A stretch of DNA of 7,598 nt from NCBI GenBank assembly GCA_025450255.1, contig JANWHV010000194.1, forward strand, positions 1-7,598, in the 5' to 3' direction. Of the stretch, positions 1 to 6,141 are shown one piece after another; position 1 is the stretch's first letter; every line of letters starts with the position of its first letter. Origin of the DNA: Chloroflexota bacterium. Lineage in GTDB: Bacteria; Chloroflexota; UBA5177; JANWHV01. Under the pieces are notes generated by a model. It searched no databases. It saw nothing but the letters and a program-made list of their open reading frames with translations, and was not told the origin of the DNA. Both the position numbers and the translations under genes were made by a program.

Positions 1-306
1 CTCCACCGGTAGGGTGGAGAACCCCAGCGGCCGTAGCAACGTCCACACCACGGGCCAGAGGCCGCGATTGCGCACCGTGTAGGTGACGACCAGGGCCTCA
101 CCGGCGGTAATGGCGTGCCCTCTTGGCTTCCCTTCAGCCGTGAGCGCCAGCGCGGTCGCAACGGTGGCGATCAGACAGACGGCGAGCAGCGCCAGCAGGC
201 CGATTCCCACGCGCTGCAGCAGGTGCCAGCCCGATGCGTAGCCCGCCGCCAGCACGATAATGCTCAACGCCGCCGGCCATGACCAGCGCCCGCCCAGCGA
301 GGTCAT
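1..306 (-). CDS. DUF58-like membrane protein, N-terminal fragment (runs off the left edge)
   Basis: Only the first 102 codons are in the window. The ATG at 306-304 overlaps the TGA stop of the preceding propeller gene in a four-base ATGA, which fixes the start and suggests translational coupling. The translation opens with a short N-terminus and then two hydrophobic segments, about residues 10-27 (WPAALSIIVLAAGYASGW) and 33-54. A soluble stretch follows with the pattern G-x-x-I-T-A-G-E-A-L-V-V-T-Y-T-V-R-N-R-G (residues 63-82). Two membrane helices followed by a 'GE-x-v-x-v-x-v-x-N-r-g' beta segment are typical of DUF58 proteins, which often sit beside MoxR-type AAA ATPases and are linked to cell-envelope or metal-insertion roles. 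The diagnostic C-terminal half is outside the window, so the family call is tentative. Another membrane protein with an Ig-like or CARDB-like ectodomain is the alternative. Confidence 0.6.
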   Translation of the reverse strand, partial: MTSLGGRWSWPAALSIIVLAAGYASGWHLLQRVGIGLLALLAVCLIATVATALALTAEGKPRGHAITAGEALVVTYTVRNRGLWPVVWTLLRPLGFSTLPVE

Positions 307-1241
307 CGGGCCCAGCCTGCCTCGACCACGTCGCCCAGCTTACCATGCGTCACATTCTTCTTATTCGAGCCGTCGAAGCGCATGAGCCAGAGATCGTGGC
401 CGCGGCCCAGCGCTCCTTCGGCGCCGGATGACACGACGAACGCGATTTGCTTGCCGTCGGGGCTCCAGCTTGGCGTCCCCACGTCATACGATAGATTCCC
501 GGTCAGCGGCGTCATATATTGGCCGTCGGCGTGCATCAGCACGATAGCGGTCGCCGCCGCTTCCGAACCCTGCGCCGGTCGCAACGCCGCCACGATATGC
601 GTGCCGTCCGGCGAATAGCGGGCAGCCAGAAAGCTGCCGGCCTCGGGCGCGTCGCCGCCGAGCGGGTGCGCGTGACCGCCGTGGGGGTCGGCGGCCCACA
701 ACGCGCCATCCTGGGTATACAGGATATGCTTTCCGTTGGGCGACCAATCCTGGAATATACGCAGACCACCGCCCTTGAGCAAGATTCGCAAATACGTGCC
801 ACCGGCGGCGATGCTATAGACGGTGAAATTCGCGCAGCAGCCGGTCGTGAAGGTGATCGTGCCGCCATCGGGCGAGTAACGCGGGCCGCTGAGCCGGCCG
901 TAGGCCGCGAGCGACATCGCATAGAGCCGCCTGGCGTGCGTACCGTCGCTGTCCATCCGCCACAGCGCCTGTCCGTCTTCCACGAATACAATGTGCTTGC
1001 CGTCGGGTGATAGGGCGGCGTCGCTCAGGCCGTTGGCGCCGGCGCGCGTCAGCAGCCTGGTGGCGGCGCCGCTCGGTGTCGCTCGCCAGCGCGCGCTCTG
1101 GCCGGCCGTGGTGAGGGTGGCCGCCGTGGAGGTCACCAGGACAATCGTGCTCTGCTCGTTCGCGCTCAGGGCCGGCGCGGGCGCCAGGACGCCGGTCAGA
1201 CCGGCGAGACCGAGGGCAATGACACACCAGGCGCGGATCAT
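303..1241 (-). CDS. Secreted TolB-like / WD40-like (PD40) beta-propeller protein
   Basis: The 312-residue product starts at the ATG at 1241-1239, one base after the upstream methyltransferase stop. The frame stays open for about 50 more codons upstream, but that part lies inside the methyltransferase gene and does not look like protein, whereas this start gives a clean signal peptide. Residues 1-27 (MIRAWCVIALGLAGLTGVLA, then PAPALSA) form a Sec-type leader with a likely cut near residues 24-27. The mature part has five PD40 repeats, each with a SPDG/SPNG turn, at about residues 77-84, 122-129, 166-173, 209-216 and 259-266. Each is followed by a 'LW-x-M/A-D-x-x-G' strand. Known proteins of this type fold as beta-propellers that bind proteins or ligands; no catalytic motif is seen. 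A vicinal Cys pair lies at residues 135-136. Five clear blades are visible; a sixth may be formed by the degenerate segment at residues 30-60. The function is unknown; extracytoplasmic binding or scaffolding is the best inference. Confidence 0.85.
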   Translation of the reverse strand: MIRAWCVIALGLAGLTGVLAPAPALSANEQSTIVLVTSTAATLTTAGQSARWRATPSGAATRLLTRAGANGLSDAALSPDGKHIVFVEDGQALWRMDSDGTHARRLYAMSLAAYGRLSGPRYSPDGGTITFTTGCCANFTVYSIAAGGTYLRILLKGGGLRIFQDWSPNGKHILYTQDGALWAADPHGGHAHPLGGDAPEAGSFLAARYSPDGTHIVAALRPAQGSEAAATAIVLMHADGQYMTPLTGNLSYDVGTPSWSPDGKQIAFVVSSGAEGALGRGHDLWLMRFDGSNKKNVTHGKLGDVVEAGWAR

Positions 1242-1242
1242 G

Positions 1243-2118
1243 CTACTCACGCTCGGGCCGGCGCGAAACGGCGAGGATATGCGAGCTTGACGCGAGCAGG
1301 CCAGGGTCTTCCGCGAGGTCGTAATTGAGATCGGCCCAGGCGTTCCATGCAGGACCGCGCAGGGCTGCCACCCGTTCCTCGATGCCGTCAAGTATCCCCT
1401 CCGCGGCCAGCAGGCGGGGCGGCTCGAAGCCGGCCGCCTCGATCAGCGGCGGGATCTCATCCGGCCGCGCATAATATGCGCCAACCATCTCGTCGGCATC
1501 GCCGGACGGCGGCATGGCGCCGGTCGCCAACAGTGCCTCATAGCGGGCGGATTCGCCGACGAGCAGCCGCGGATCGGTCCGCGCCAGTCGCCGGAGCGGC
1601 GCGTAGCGCGTGACGAAGGCCGCGAGCAGAGCGCCGCCGGGAACCAGCACTCTAAACGCCTCGCGTAGCGCCAGTCGCCGGCCGTCCTCGAACGGGAGGT
1701 GGTATAGCGGTCCAAGCAGGAGCACCGCGTCAAAGCTCGCGTTAGCAAAGGCGCGCAGGTCGGTGGCCGATCCCTCGACGTAGCCGGCGAGTGGCGCTTT
1801 CCGCTCGGCGGCATGATCGTGAGCGCGCGCCAGGAGGCGCGGCGAGAGGTCGAGCAGGGTTACGGCGTGCCCGGCGGCCGCGAGCGCGACGGCATAGCGG
1901 CCAGGACCGCCGCCGGCGTCGAGTACGCGCGCGTTCGCGGGCAGCGTGTCGCGCAAGGCGCGTATGGTGACCGCGAACTCCACGCGATGGCGGGTCAGGC
2001 GGCGCCATTCGCGGTCCACCTGCCTGTCGTAGAAGGCGCGAACTTCGTCGAGCGAGCCTTGTTGGCTAGCGTCCAGGTCCCTGGCGCCGCGGACCGCGGT
2101 CGGATTGAAATGAGGCAT
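1243..2118 (-). CDS. Class I SAM-dependent methyltransferase
   Basis: The 291-residue product has a Rossmann-fold methyltransferase core. Motif I is VLDAGGGPGRY (residues 65-75), the acidic end of strand 2 is LLDLSP (88-93), motif II is DAVLLLGPLYHL (130-141) and motif III is LVPGGALLAAF (158-168). The N-terminal helix with YDRQVDREWRRL and RHRVEFAVT is typical of UbiE/COG2226-like small-molecule methyltransferases. The substrate cannot be read from the sequence. The start at 2118 was chosen because AGGAG (2134-2130) lies 11 nt upstream and family similarity begins close after it. In-frame ATGs at 2154 and 2169 would add 12 or 17 residues but lack a Shine-Dalgarno and sit inside a palindrome. 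It is the first gene of a run with the propeller gene (1-nt gap) and the DUF58-like gene. Confidence 0.85.
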   Translation of the reverse strand: MPHFNPTAVRGARDLDASQQGSLDEVRAFYDRQVDREWRRLTRHRVEFAVTIRALRDTLPANARVLDAGGGPGRYAVALAAAGHAVTLLDLSPRLLARAHDHAAERKAPLAGYVEGSATDLRAFANASFDAVLLLGPLYHLPFEDGRRLALREAFRVLVPGGALLAAFVTRYAPLRRLARTDPRLLVGESARYEALLATGAMPPSGDADEMVGAYYARPDEIPPLIEAAGFEPPRLLAAEGILDGIEERVAALRGPAWNAWADLNYDLAEDPGLLASSSHILAVSRRPERE

Positions 2119-2151
2119 TGCGGGGCGTGCTCCTGGCCGTACATCTTCACT

Positions 2152-2170
2152 CATGCCGGGCGCCGGCATG
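2152..2170. promoter_or_regulatory. Perfect palindrome upstream of the methyltransferase start
   Basis: The arms CATGCCGG (2152-2159) and CCGGCATG (2163-2170) are separated by three bases. The element lies 34-52 nt upstream of the preferred start at 2118 and covers the two alternative ATGs. This is a suitable place for an operator or a 5' mRNA hairpin of the three-gene minus-strand run. The symmetry is directly visible; the regulatory role is inferred. Confidence 0.35.
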
Positions 2171-2463
2171 ACGCGCGTTCATTCGGCGCCGCGGCTACAT
2201 ATCTGTGAAGAGGGTAACAGAGATGGGGAAAACGGCTGATGAACGGGCCGGGTCCGCTTGAACGGCCAGGCCGGGGATGGCGGATGGATCCAGATAGCGC
2301 CGCGCGTGGAGCGCTGGGCATGGTGAATATGGGAAGCAACGTATACACCATTTGGCGGGTGCGTTAAGGATCGGGACAGGGTATCATGCTCGCATGAGGG
2401 AGACGTGAGGGCTCGGGCCGGGTACGTTTTTCGCTCAGGCTGGTTAGCGGACCGGACTCGCTG
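2171..2463. other. Divergent intergenic region between methyltransferase and transporter genes
   Basis: About 290 bp with no convincing coding frame on either strand. It must carry the promoters of the minus-strand methyltransferase run and the plus-strand transporter. On the plus strand a -10-like TATCAT occurs at 2382-2387 without a good -35 partner. It overlaps a small inverted repeat, TCATGC (2384-2389) and GCATGA (2392-2397), separated by two bases. On the minus strand TTCACA is visible near 2200 with no convincing -10 at the right distance. No strong Shine-Dalgarno precedes the transporter ATG. The promoter assignments are weak. Confidence 0.4.
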
Positions 2464-3888
2464 ATGCGCTTCGACGTCGATCGTTGGCTAAAAATCTTGC
2501 TGACAGTGATCCTGGCGGCCGTGGTAGGCTATTTCGGCTGGCAGGTAGTCATGCGCGTCCTCTACCCTCTGACCTTGTTCATGATGGGCGCCATTATCGC
2601 CTTCATCCTGAGCCCGCTCGTCACGCGGCTGCACCAGGGCGGCATCCCCAAGCCGCTGGCGATCATCATGGTCTACATCGGGCTGCTCGCCATCCTGTCG
2701 TTGCTCGGCTACCTGCTGATCAGCCCGTTGATCGACCAGATAACGCACCTTACAAAGAATTTGCCCAAACAGGTCAAAGACCTGCAGCCCAACCTCAAGT
2801 CACTTGATAAATTCTTAACGACCCACGGTTTGCCGAACATCGACGCCTTGAAAACCAAGGCGTCCGGATATTTGAGCGACTGGGGCAATATCGTCGTCAA
2901 TCACCTCACGGCCCTGGTGCTCACCTCGTTCAGCTTCCTGGTGAACACGGTCCTCACCCTGGTGATCGCTTTCTACCTCCTGCTTGACGGCGAGAAGCTC
3001 AAGGACCGCCTGTACCATCTGGTCCCTGACAGCCAGCTCAGCCGGGTGGTATTCGTGGAAGCGACGGTGAACGAGGTGCTCGGCGGCTACCTGAGGGGCC
3101 AGTTGCTGATGTCGTTGACGATCGGCACCATGGCCGGCGTGGGCACGTACCTGCTTGGCGTGCCGTATCCGGTGCTGATCGGCGTATTGGCGGGCGTGCT
3201 GGAATTGGTGCCGATGCTCGGGCCGTGGCTCGCCTCGATGCCGGCCGTGGTCATCGCCCTGGTTTCCCCGCATCCCTGGCCGCTCACACTGTGGGTAGCG
3301 CTCTACTTCCTGGCCATTCAGCAGCTAGAGTCCAACGTCATCGGGCCGCGCATCACCGGGCACGCGGTAGGACTCCATCCCCTGGGCGCGCTGATGGCCT
3401 TGCTGGTCGGCATCGAGCTCGACGGTATCCTCGGCGCCCTCTTCGCGGTGCCGGTGGCCGGCATCCTGTACGTAATCAGCATGGCCGTCTACTACAACCT
3501 CACCGGCCGGCAGCGGCCCGAGCCGGTGCGGAAGCCGGCTAATTCAGTCTGGCTCACGGGACTCACCAATAACCTGAGCAGCAAGGCAATCTGGCGACAG
3601 CCGGCCGTGCGTCCCGAGCAGCAGCGCGACGATCCGGCCGTGGCGCGGCTTACCAGCGCTCGCCTCCGGCGTTTGGCCAACGGAAACGTGCCGGAGCGAT
3701 TGGCCAATGTCGAGCAGGCCCGCGACGTGCTGCTGCGCGACAAGCTGCAGCGGCGCCAGATCGCCCACGAGGAAGCCGAAGCGCGCGAGGCGGCGGCGAT
3801 CGCCAATGAGCCGACCCAGCCCGAACTGTTCGATCCGGACGATCGTGAGCAGGAGGCCGAGGAAGAACTCTCGGTCCGTGCCCGCTAG
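2464..3888 (+). CDS. AI-2E family transporter (PF01594-type permease) with long charged C-terminal tail
   Basis: A 474-residue polytopic inner-membrane protein. Hydrophobic segments lie at about residues 10-30, 33-53, 64-90, 150-174, 214-234, 236-264, 272-287 and 306-344, with a long helical loop at 91-148. Family landmarks are present: GGYLRGQ (207-213), ELVPMLGPWLASMPAVVIAL (247-266), NVIGPRITGHAVGLHPL (291-307) and LFAVPVAGILYV (326-337). Members named for autoinducer-2 export (TqsA) share this fold, but others export different compounds or act as Na+/H+ antiporters, so the substrate is open. Family members are usually about 340-370 residues. Here residues 350-474 add a hydrophilic tail with an Arg/Glu-rich, probably coiled-coil stretch (about 395-447) and an acidic end. 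The ATG at 2464 gives a normal N-terminus, although no clear Shine-Dalgarno precedes it. Its TAG stop shares a CTAG with the convergent dehydrogenase gene. Confidence 0.9.
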   Translation: MRFDVDRWLKILLTVILAAVVGYFGWQVVMRVLYPLTLFMMGAIIAFILSPLVTRLHQGGIPKPLAIIMVYIGLLAILSLLGYLLISPLIDQITHLTKNLPKQVKDLQPNLKSLDKFLTTHGLPNIDALKTKASGYLSDWGNIVVNHLTALVLTSFSFLVNTVLTLVIAFYLLLDGEKLKDRLYHLVPDSQLSRVVFVEATVNEVLGGYLRGQLLMSLTIGTMAGVGTYLLGVPYPVLIGVLAGVLELVPMLGPWLASMPAVVIALVSPHPWPLTLWVALYFLAIQQLESNVIGPRITGHAVGLHPLGALMALLVGIELDGILGALFAVPVAGILYVISMAVYYNLTGRQRPEPVRKPANSVWLTGLTNNLSSKAIWRQPAVRPEQQRDDPAVARLTSARLRRLANGNVPERLANVEQARDVLLRDKLQRRQIAHEEAEAREAAAIANEPTQPELFDPDDREQEAEEELSVRAR

Positions 3889-4970
3889 GGGCGGCGCTGC
3901 ATCCTTCCGACGCCCGCCTTCGCCCCCATCTCGTCGAGCCGGGCAACGACCGATGGGTGTACAGGGATGCCGTCGCGACGGTTCCGCTCCGTGGCCCGCG
4001 CCTCTTTCTCGCCCGCGATCAGCACCTCCGTGGCATCCGCCGCCAGCGGGCCTTCCTTGAGCAGCCGCTGCAGGTCTTGCAGGCGCTGCTGAAATTCGTC
4101 CAGGGCGCCAAAGGCCTGCGGGCGCAGCGCCATGAAAAATTGCCCGAGCACCGAGGGGCGCTCCATGGACCACAGTTGCGCGATCATTGGCCCATAGAGG
4201 CTGCCCGACAGCACGCCGCAGAGCACTTCGACCATCGCCGCGAGCCCGTAGCCCTTGTAGCCGCCGGACTCCGCGGCGCCACCGAGTGGCAGCAGGGCGC
4301 CGTTGAGCGCCGCCCGCGAGTCAAGCGTTGGCCTGCCGTCCTCGTCCAGCGCCCAGCCATTGTAGAGCGGCAGGTTCTTGCGCGCCGCCACTTCGATGCG
4401 GCCGCGCGGCACCGTGCTGGTCGCCATGTCGAGCACGAATGGGATGGGGCCGCCCGAGGGGGCCGCGAAGGCGATCGGGTTGGTGCCGAGCATCGGCGCG
4501 CGGCCCCCGGTGGGCGCCACGAGCGGCGAGCTATTGGTCAGGGAGACGCCGATCATATCGTGCTCGATCGCCATCATGGCGTAGTAGCCGGCGATACCGT
4601 AATGGCAACCGTTCCGCAGCGAGACGATTCCGACGTCGGTCTGCCTGGCCTTTTCAATCGCCAGGCGCATGGCGAACACGCCGCTGACTTGCCCAAGACC
4701 ATTGTGCGCGTCGATCAGGGCCGTCACCGCGCTCTGGCGCACGATTTCCGGCTGCCCCCTGGGGTCGAGTACCCCCGCCTCAATTGAGCCTATGTATTGT
4801 TCGAGCCGGGCGACGCCGTGCGATTCGATGCCACGGATATCCGAGGCCACCAGCACGTCAGCCGTGGTGTGGGCGTCCGCCTCGCTCGCGCCGGCGTGGT
4901 GGACGATCGCCGCGGTATGCGTCTTGAGCGCGGCTTCGTCGACCCGAGGGTATGTGTCCTGCGCGAACAT
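3885..4970 (-). CDS. Ldh family oxidoreductase (malate/L-lactate dehydrogenase, PF02615 type)
   Basis: A 361-residue protein, the usual length for this NAD(P)-dependent family, which is unrelated to the classical lactate/malate dehydrogenases and reduces or oxidises 2-keto/2-hydroxy acids. Motifs in order: SHG (residues 50-52, His51 aligned with the proposed catalytic His44 of E. coli YiaK), RNGCHYGIAGYYAMMA (119-134), TNSSPLVAPTGG (145-156), LGTNPIAFAAPSG (161-173), DMATSTVPRGRIE (181-193), NGWALDEDGRPT (204-215), LLPLGG (226-231) and KGYGLAAMVEVL (239-250), which line the cofactor and active-site region. Members include malate, lactate, ureidoglycolate, sulfolactate and diketogulonate enzymes; the sequence does not say which applies here. 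The ATG at 4970 is preceded by AGGGG (4980-4976) at good spacing. The stop overlaps that of the transporter. A repeated hairpin region lies between this gene and the upstream small gene. Confidence 0.9.
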   Translation of the reverse strand: MFAQDTYPRVDEAALKTHTAAIVHHAGASEADAHTTADVLVASDIRGIESHGVARLEQYIGSIEAGVLDPRGQPEIVRQSAVTALIDAHNGLGQVSGVFAMRLAIEKARQTDVGIVSLRNGCHYGIAGYYAMMAIEHDMIGVSLTNSSPLVAPTGGRAPMLGTNPIAFAAPSGGPIPFVLDMATSTVPRGRIEVAARKNLPLYNGWALDEDGRPTLDSRAALNGALLPLGGAAESGGYKGYGLAAMVEVLCGVLSGSLYGPMIAQLWSMERPSVLGQFFMALRPQAFGALDEFQQRLQDLQRLLKEGPLAADATEVLIAGEKEARATERNRRDGIPVHPSVVARLDEMGAKAGVGRMQRRP

Positions 4971-4987
4971 CGTTTCCCCTTTACACG

Positions 4988-5002
4988 GCCCGCGAGGCGG
5001 GC
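4988..5002 (-). promoter_or_regulatory. Leader hairpin just upstream of the Ldh-type gene
   Basis: The arms GCCCGC (4988-4993) and GCGGGC (4997-5002) flank a three-base loop, ending 8 nt before the AGGGG Shine-Dalgarno of the dehydrogenase gene. The same six-base arms recur in the larger hairpin at 5013-5038, so the arms could pair in more than one way. A role in attenuation or start-site access is an inference. Confidence 0.35.
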
Positions 5003-5009
5003 TGCACGG

Positions 5010-5038
5010 AAAGGCGGGCCCCAGCGAAGGAGCCCGCC
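5010..5038 (-). terminator. Terminator-like hairpin after the small gene
   Basis: Read on the minus strand, GGCGGGCTCC (5038-5029) can pair with GGGGCCCGCC (5022-5013) through ten base pairs, one of them G-U, closing a six-base UUCGCU loop. Three U residues and then CC follow (5012-5008). It begins 22 nt after the stop of the small gene at 5061. The stem is very strong but the U-run is short, so it may terminate only partly and let transcripts reach the dehydrogenase gene. Confidence 0.5.
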
Positions 5039-5060
5039 CGTGTTTCAGGTGTCGAACCGA

Positions 5061-5243
5061 TCAGACGGCGATGAGCTGCTTCTGCTCCGCCGTATCCCGC
5101 CACCGCCGCAGCGCCGACTCGAGATCCGTCCAGGCGTCCGTATTTAACGCGGCAAAGTATGCATCGGTAAGGTCGGCGCCGCACTCCTCGCGCTCGCCGT
5201 CCGTCAGGATCTCGAACCACTCCTGCGTCTGTGTCTCGATCAT
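5061..5243 (-). CDS. Small acidic protein of unknown function (60 aa)
   Basis: The product begins MIETQTQEWFEILTDGER and ends ALRRWRDTAEQKQLIAV. It is short, acidic, predicted mostly helical and rich in Glu, Asp, Trp and Ala, without membrane segments or metal motifs. I do not recognise the family with confidence. The 'helix, then A-L-x-R-W-R-x-T-A' ending is reminiscent of small actinobacterial orphan proteins near toxin-antitoxin genes (DUF6247-like), but this is only a resemblance. The frame is open upstream to an ATG at 5339. The ATG at 5243 is preferred because GGAGG lies 8 nt upstream (5256-5252 region), while the upstream ATGs lack any ribosome site. A candidate promoter at 5358-5330 and a hairpin at 5038-5010 bracket it as a self-contained transcription unit, which is the main argument that it is real. 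Confidence 0.6.
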   Translation of the reverse strand: MIETQTQEWFEILTDGEREECGADLTDAYFAALNTDAWTDLESALRRWRDTAEQKQLIAV

Positions 5244-5329
5244 CACTCCTGCCTCCCTGGCCGGGCTCTTCATGGCCCGGCGCTGCTCGTTTCCGCGCAC
5301 GCCTGCGTACGCGAGCGACATGCGAGAAC

Positions 5330-5358
5330 ATTTTCCCACGATGCGGCGATACTGGCAA
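5330..5358 (-). promoter_or_regulatory. Candidate sigma-70-type promoter for the small gene
   Basis: On the minus strand TTGCCA (5358-5353; five of six to TTGACA) is followed after exactly 17 bp by GAAAAT (5335-5330; four of six to TATAAT). Transcription would start near 5323 and give a leader of about 80 nt before the ATG at 5243. The surrounding DNA is AT-rich compared with the rest of the window. Confidence 0.4.
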
Positions 5359-5434
5359 ATCGCATATATCCCTCTCTCAGCGGTCGCGTAACCTCTTCTG
5401 GCCCTGGAACGACGGATAAGCGCGCCGGCCCCAG

Positions 5435-5836
5435 TTACTCGGACTCCAGGCCACGCACCTCAATACCGGGCACCCGTCCGAACTCACGTATATTTTGCGT
5501 GAGCACCGCATACCCGTGCGTAATCGCCGTGGCCGCGATGAGTAGATCGTGCGCGCCTATGCTCTGTCCATGGGCCGCGAGATCCGCCCAGATCCGGGCG
5601 TGTACGCGCGCCGTGCGCAGGTCAAATGTCAGGACGGGGACAAAGGCAAGCACGCCTTCCACGAACGACTCGCGGCGCAGCCTACGCGCTTCGCTATCCG
5701 CCCGATGGACGCCCGTTAGCAGCTCCGAGGCGGTAATTGCGGCGATGGCGATGCTTTCGTCAGGGAGTCGATCGGCGAGTTCCCGCAGCGTATTGCCGCG
5801 TCGCTCGAGCTGTATGAAAATGCTGGTGTCGATCAA
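5435..5836 (-). CDS. vapC: VapC-type PIN-domain toxin (ribonuclease)
   Basis: A PIN-domain protein of 133 residues counted from the TTG at 5836. The acidic catalytic set is visible: Asp3 in IDTSIF, Glu38 in TASELLTG, Asp97 in IGAHDLLIAATA and Glu118 in TQNIREFGRVPG. This matches the Asp-Glu-Asp-Glu pattern of VapC nucleases, which bind Mg2+ and cut tRNA or rRNA when free of antitoxin. The TTG overlaps the antitoxin TGA (TTGA). That start leaves only one residue before the first catalytic Asp and would trim the first beta strand. The in-frame CTG at 5845-5843, preceded by GGAG with 8-nt spacing, would instead give an N-terminus of M-A-L-L-I-D-T-S, which looks more natural. Either way the start is not ATG, which may keep toxin levels below those of antitoxin. 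Proteins of this family are normally neutralised by the upstream partner. Confidence 0.88.
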   Translation of the reverse strand: MIDTSIFIQLERRGNTLRELADRLPDESIAIAAITASELLTGVHRADSEARRLRRESFVEGVLAFVPVLTFDLRTARVHARIWADLAAHGQSIGAHDLLIAATAITHGYAVLTQNIREFGRVPGIEVRGLESE

Positions 5837-6102
5837 CAGGGCCAGGGGATCGGCTCCGAGCGGGGTTGTGACGCCTGAGTCGCTTCGAGATCGTCCGCGA
5901 AGTCCGCGCCGGCCGACGGCACGCCGTCCATATAGTGCGCCAGATCGCGCAGCGTGGCTGAGTGCGTGCTCCGCACCGGCACGATGGCGCCAATCGGCTC
6001 CCCATTCCGCTCGATCACGAAATGTTCGCCCTGGTAGCGAACGCGGTTCAGCACGTCGGAAAGTCCACGCGCCAGCTCGGTAGCCGTGATTGCCGTATCC
6101 AT
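5833..6102 (-). CDS. vapB: Phd/YefM-type antitoxin of the VapBC-like module
   Basis: An 89-residue protein beginning MDTAITATELARGLSDVLNR, with GEHFVIERNGEPIGAIVPV at about residues 25-43. This is the classic Phd/YefM fold: N-terminal dimerising DNA-binding domain, a 'V-I-x-R-x-G-x-P-x-A/G' strand, then a disordered acidic C-terminal tail (about 55-89) that would wrap the toxin. The ATG at 6102 has a very strong AGGAGG (6113-6108) five bases away, in contrast to the weak start of the toxin. The stop overlaps the toxin start by four bases. Antitoxins of this type repress their own promoter, alone and with toxin, which agrees with the palindrome just upstream at 6119-6141. Confidence 0.88.
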   Translation of the reverse strand: MDTAITATELARGLSDVLNRVRYQGEHFVIERNGEPIGAIVPVRSTHSATLRDLAHYMDGVPSAGADFADDLEATQASQPRSEPIPWPC

Positions 6103-6118
6103 GACGTCCTCCTCGTTC

Positions 6119-6141
6119 GATTATATGATTATCACATAATC
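6119..6141 (-). promoter_or_regulatory. Operator/promoter of the toxin-antitoxin module
   Basis: A 23-bp palindrome centred on 6130 with ten of eleven base pairs symmetric. The outer arms are GATTAT (6119-6124) and ATAATC (6136-6141); the inner arms are TGAT and ATCA (6126-6129 and 6131-6134). On the minus strand it contains a perfect TATAAT (6125-6120) and a second near match, GATAAT (6133-6128), though no good -35 box is visible. It sits 17 bp upstream of the antitoxin ATG and is a strongly AT-rich island in GC-rich DNA. Autoregulation by the antitoxin is inferred from family behaviour. Confidence 0.65.

Noticed and set aside
1242..1391. Fifty-codon N-terminal extension of the propeller protein
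   Set aside because: It lies inside the methyltransferase coding sequence and is not protein-like, while the ATG at 1241 begins an obvious signal peptide.
2285..2292. TGGATCCA palindrome in the divergent intergenic region
   Set aside because: Only eight bases, a common restriction-site palindrome, with no promoter context.
2815..3273. Minus-strand open frame inside the transporter gene
   Set aside because: His/Gln/Asp-rich shadow of hydrophobic codons on the other strand.
3957..4787. Long plus-strand open frame (276 codons)
   Set aside because: It is opposite the well-supported Ldh-type gene and is rich in Arg, His, Gln and Gly, typical of an antisense shadow in GC-rich DNA.
4669..5391. 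Plus-strand open frame (240 codons) over the dehydrogenase start and the small gene
   Set aside because: Ser/Cys/Arg-rich with no motif; it crosses the promoter, terminator and two genes of the opposite strand.
5499..6083. Plus-strand open frame over the toxin-antitoxin genes
   Set aside because: Ser/Arg/Ala-rich shadow; the minus strand carries intact PIN and Phd motifs.
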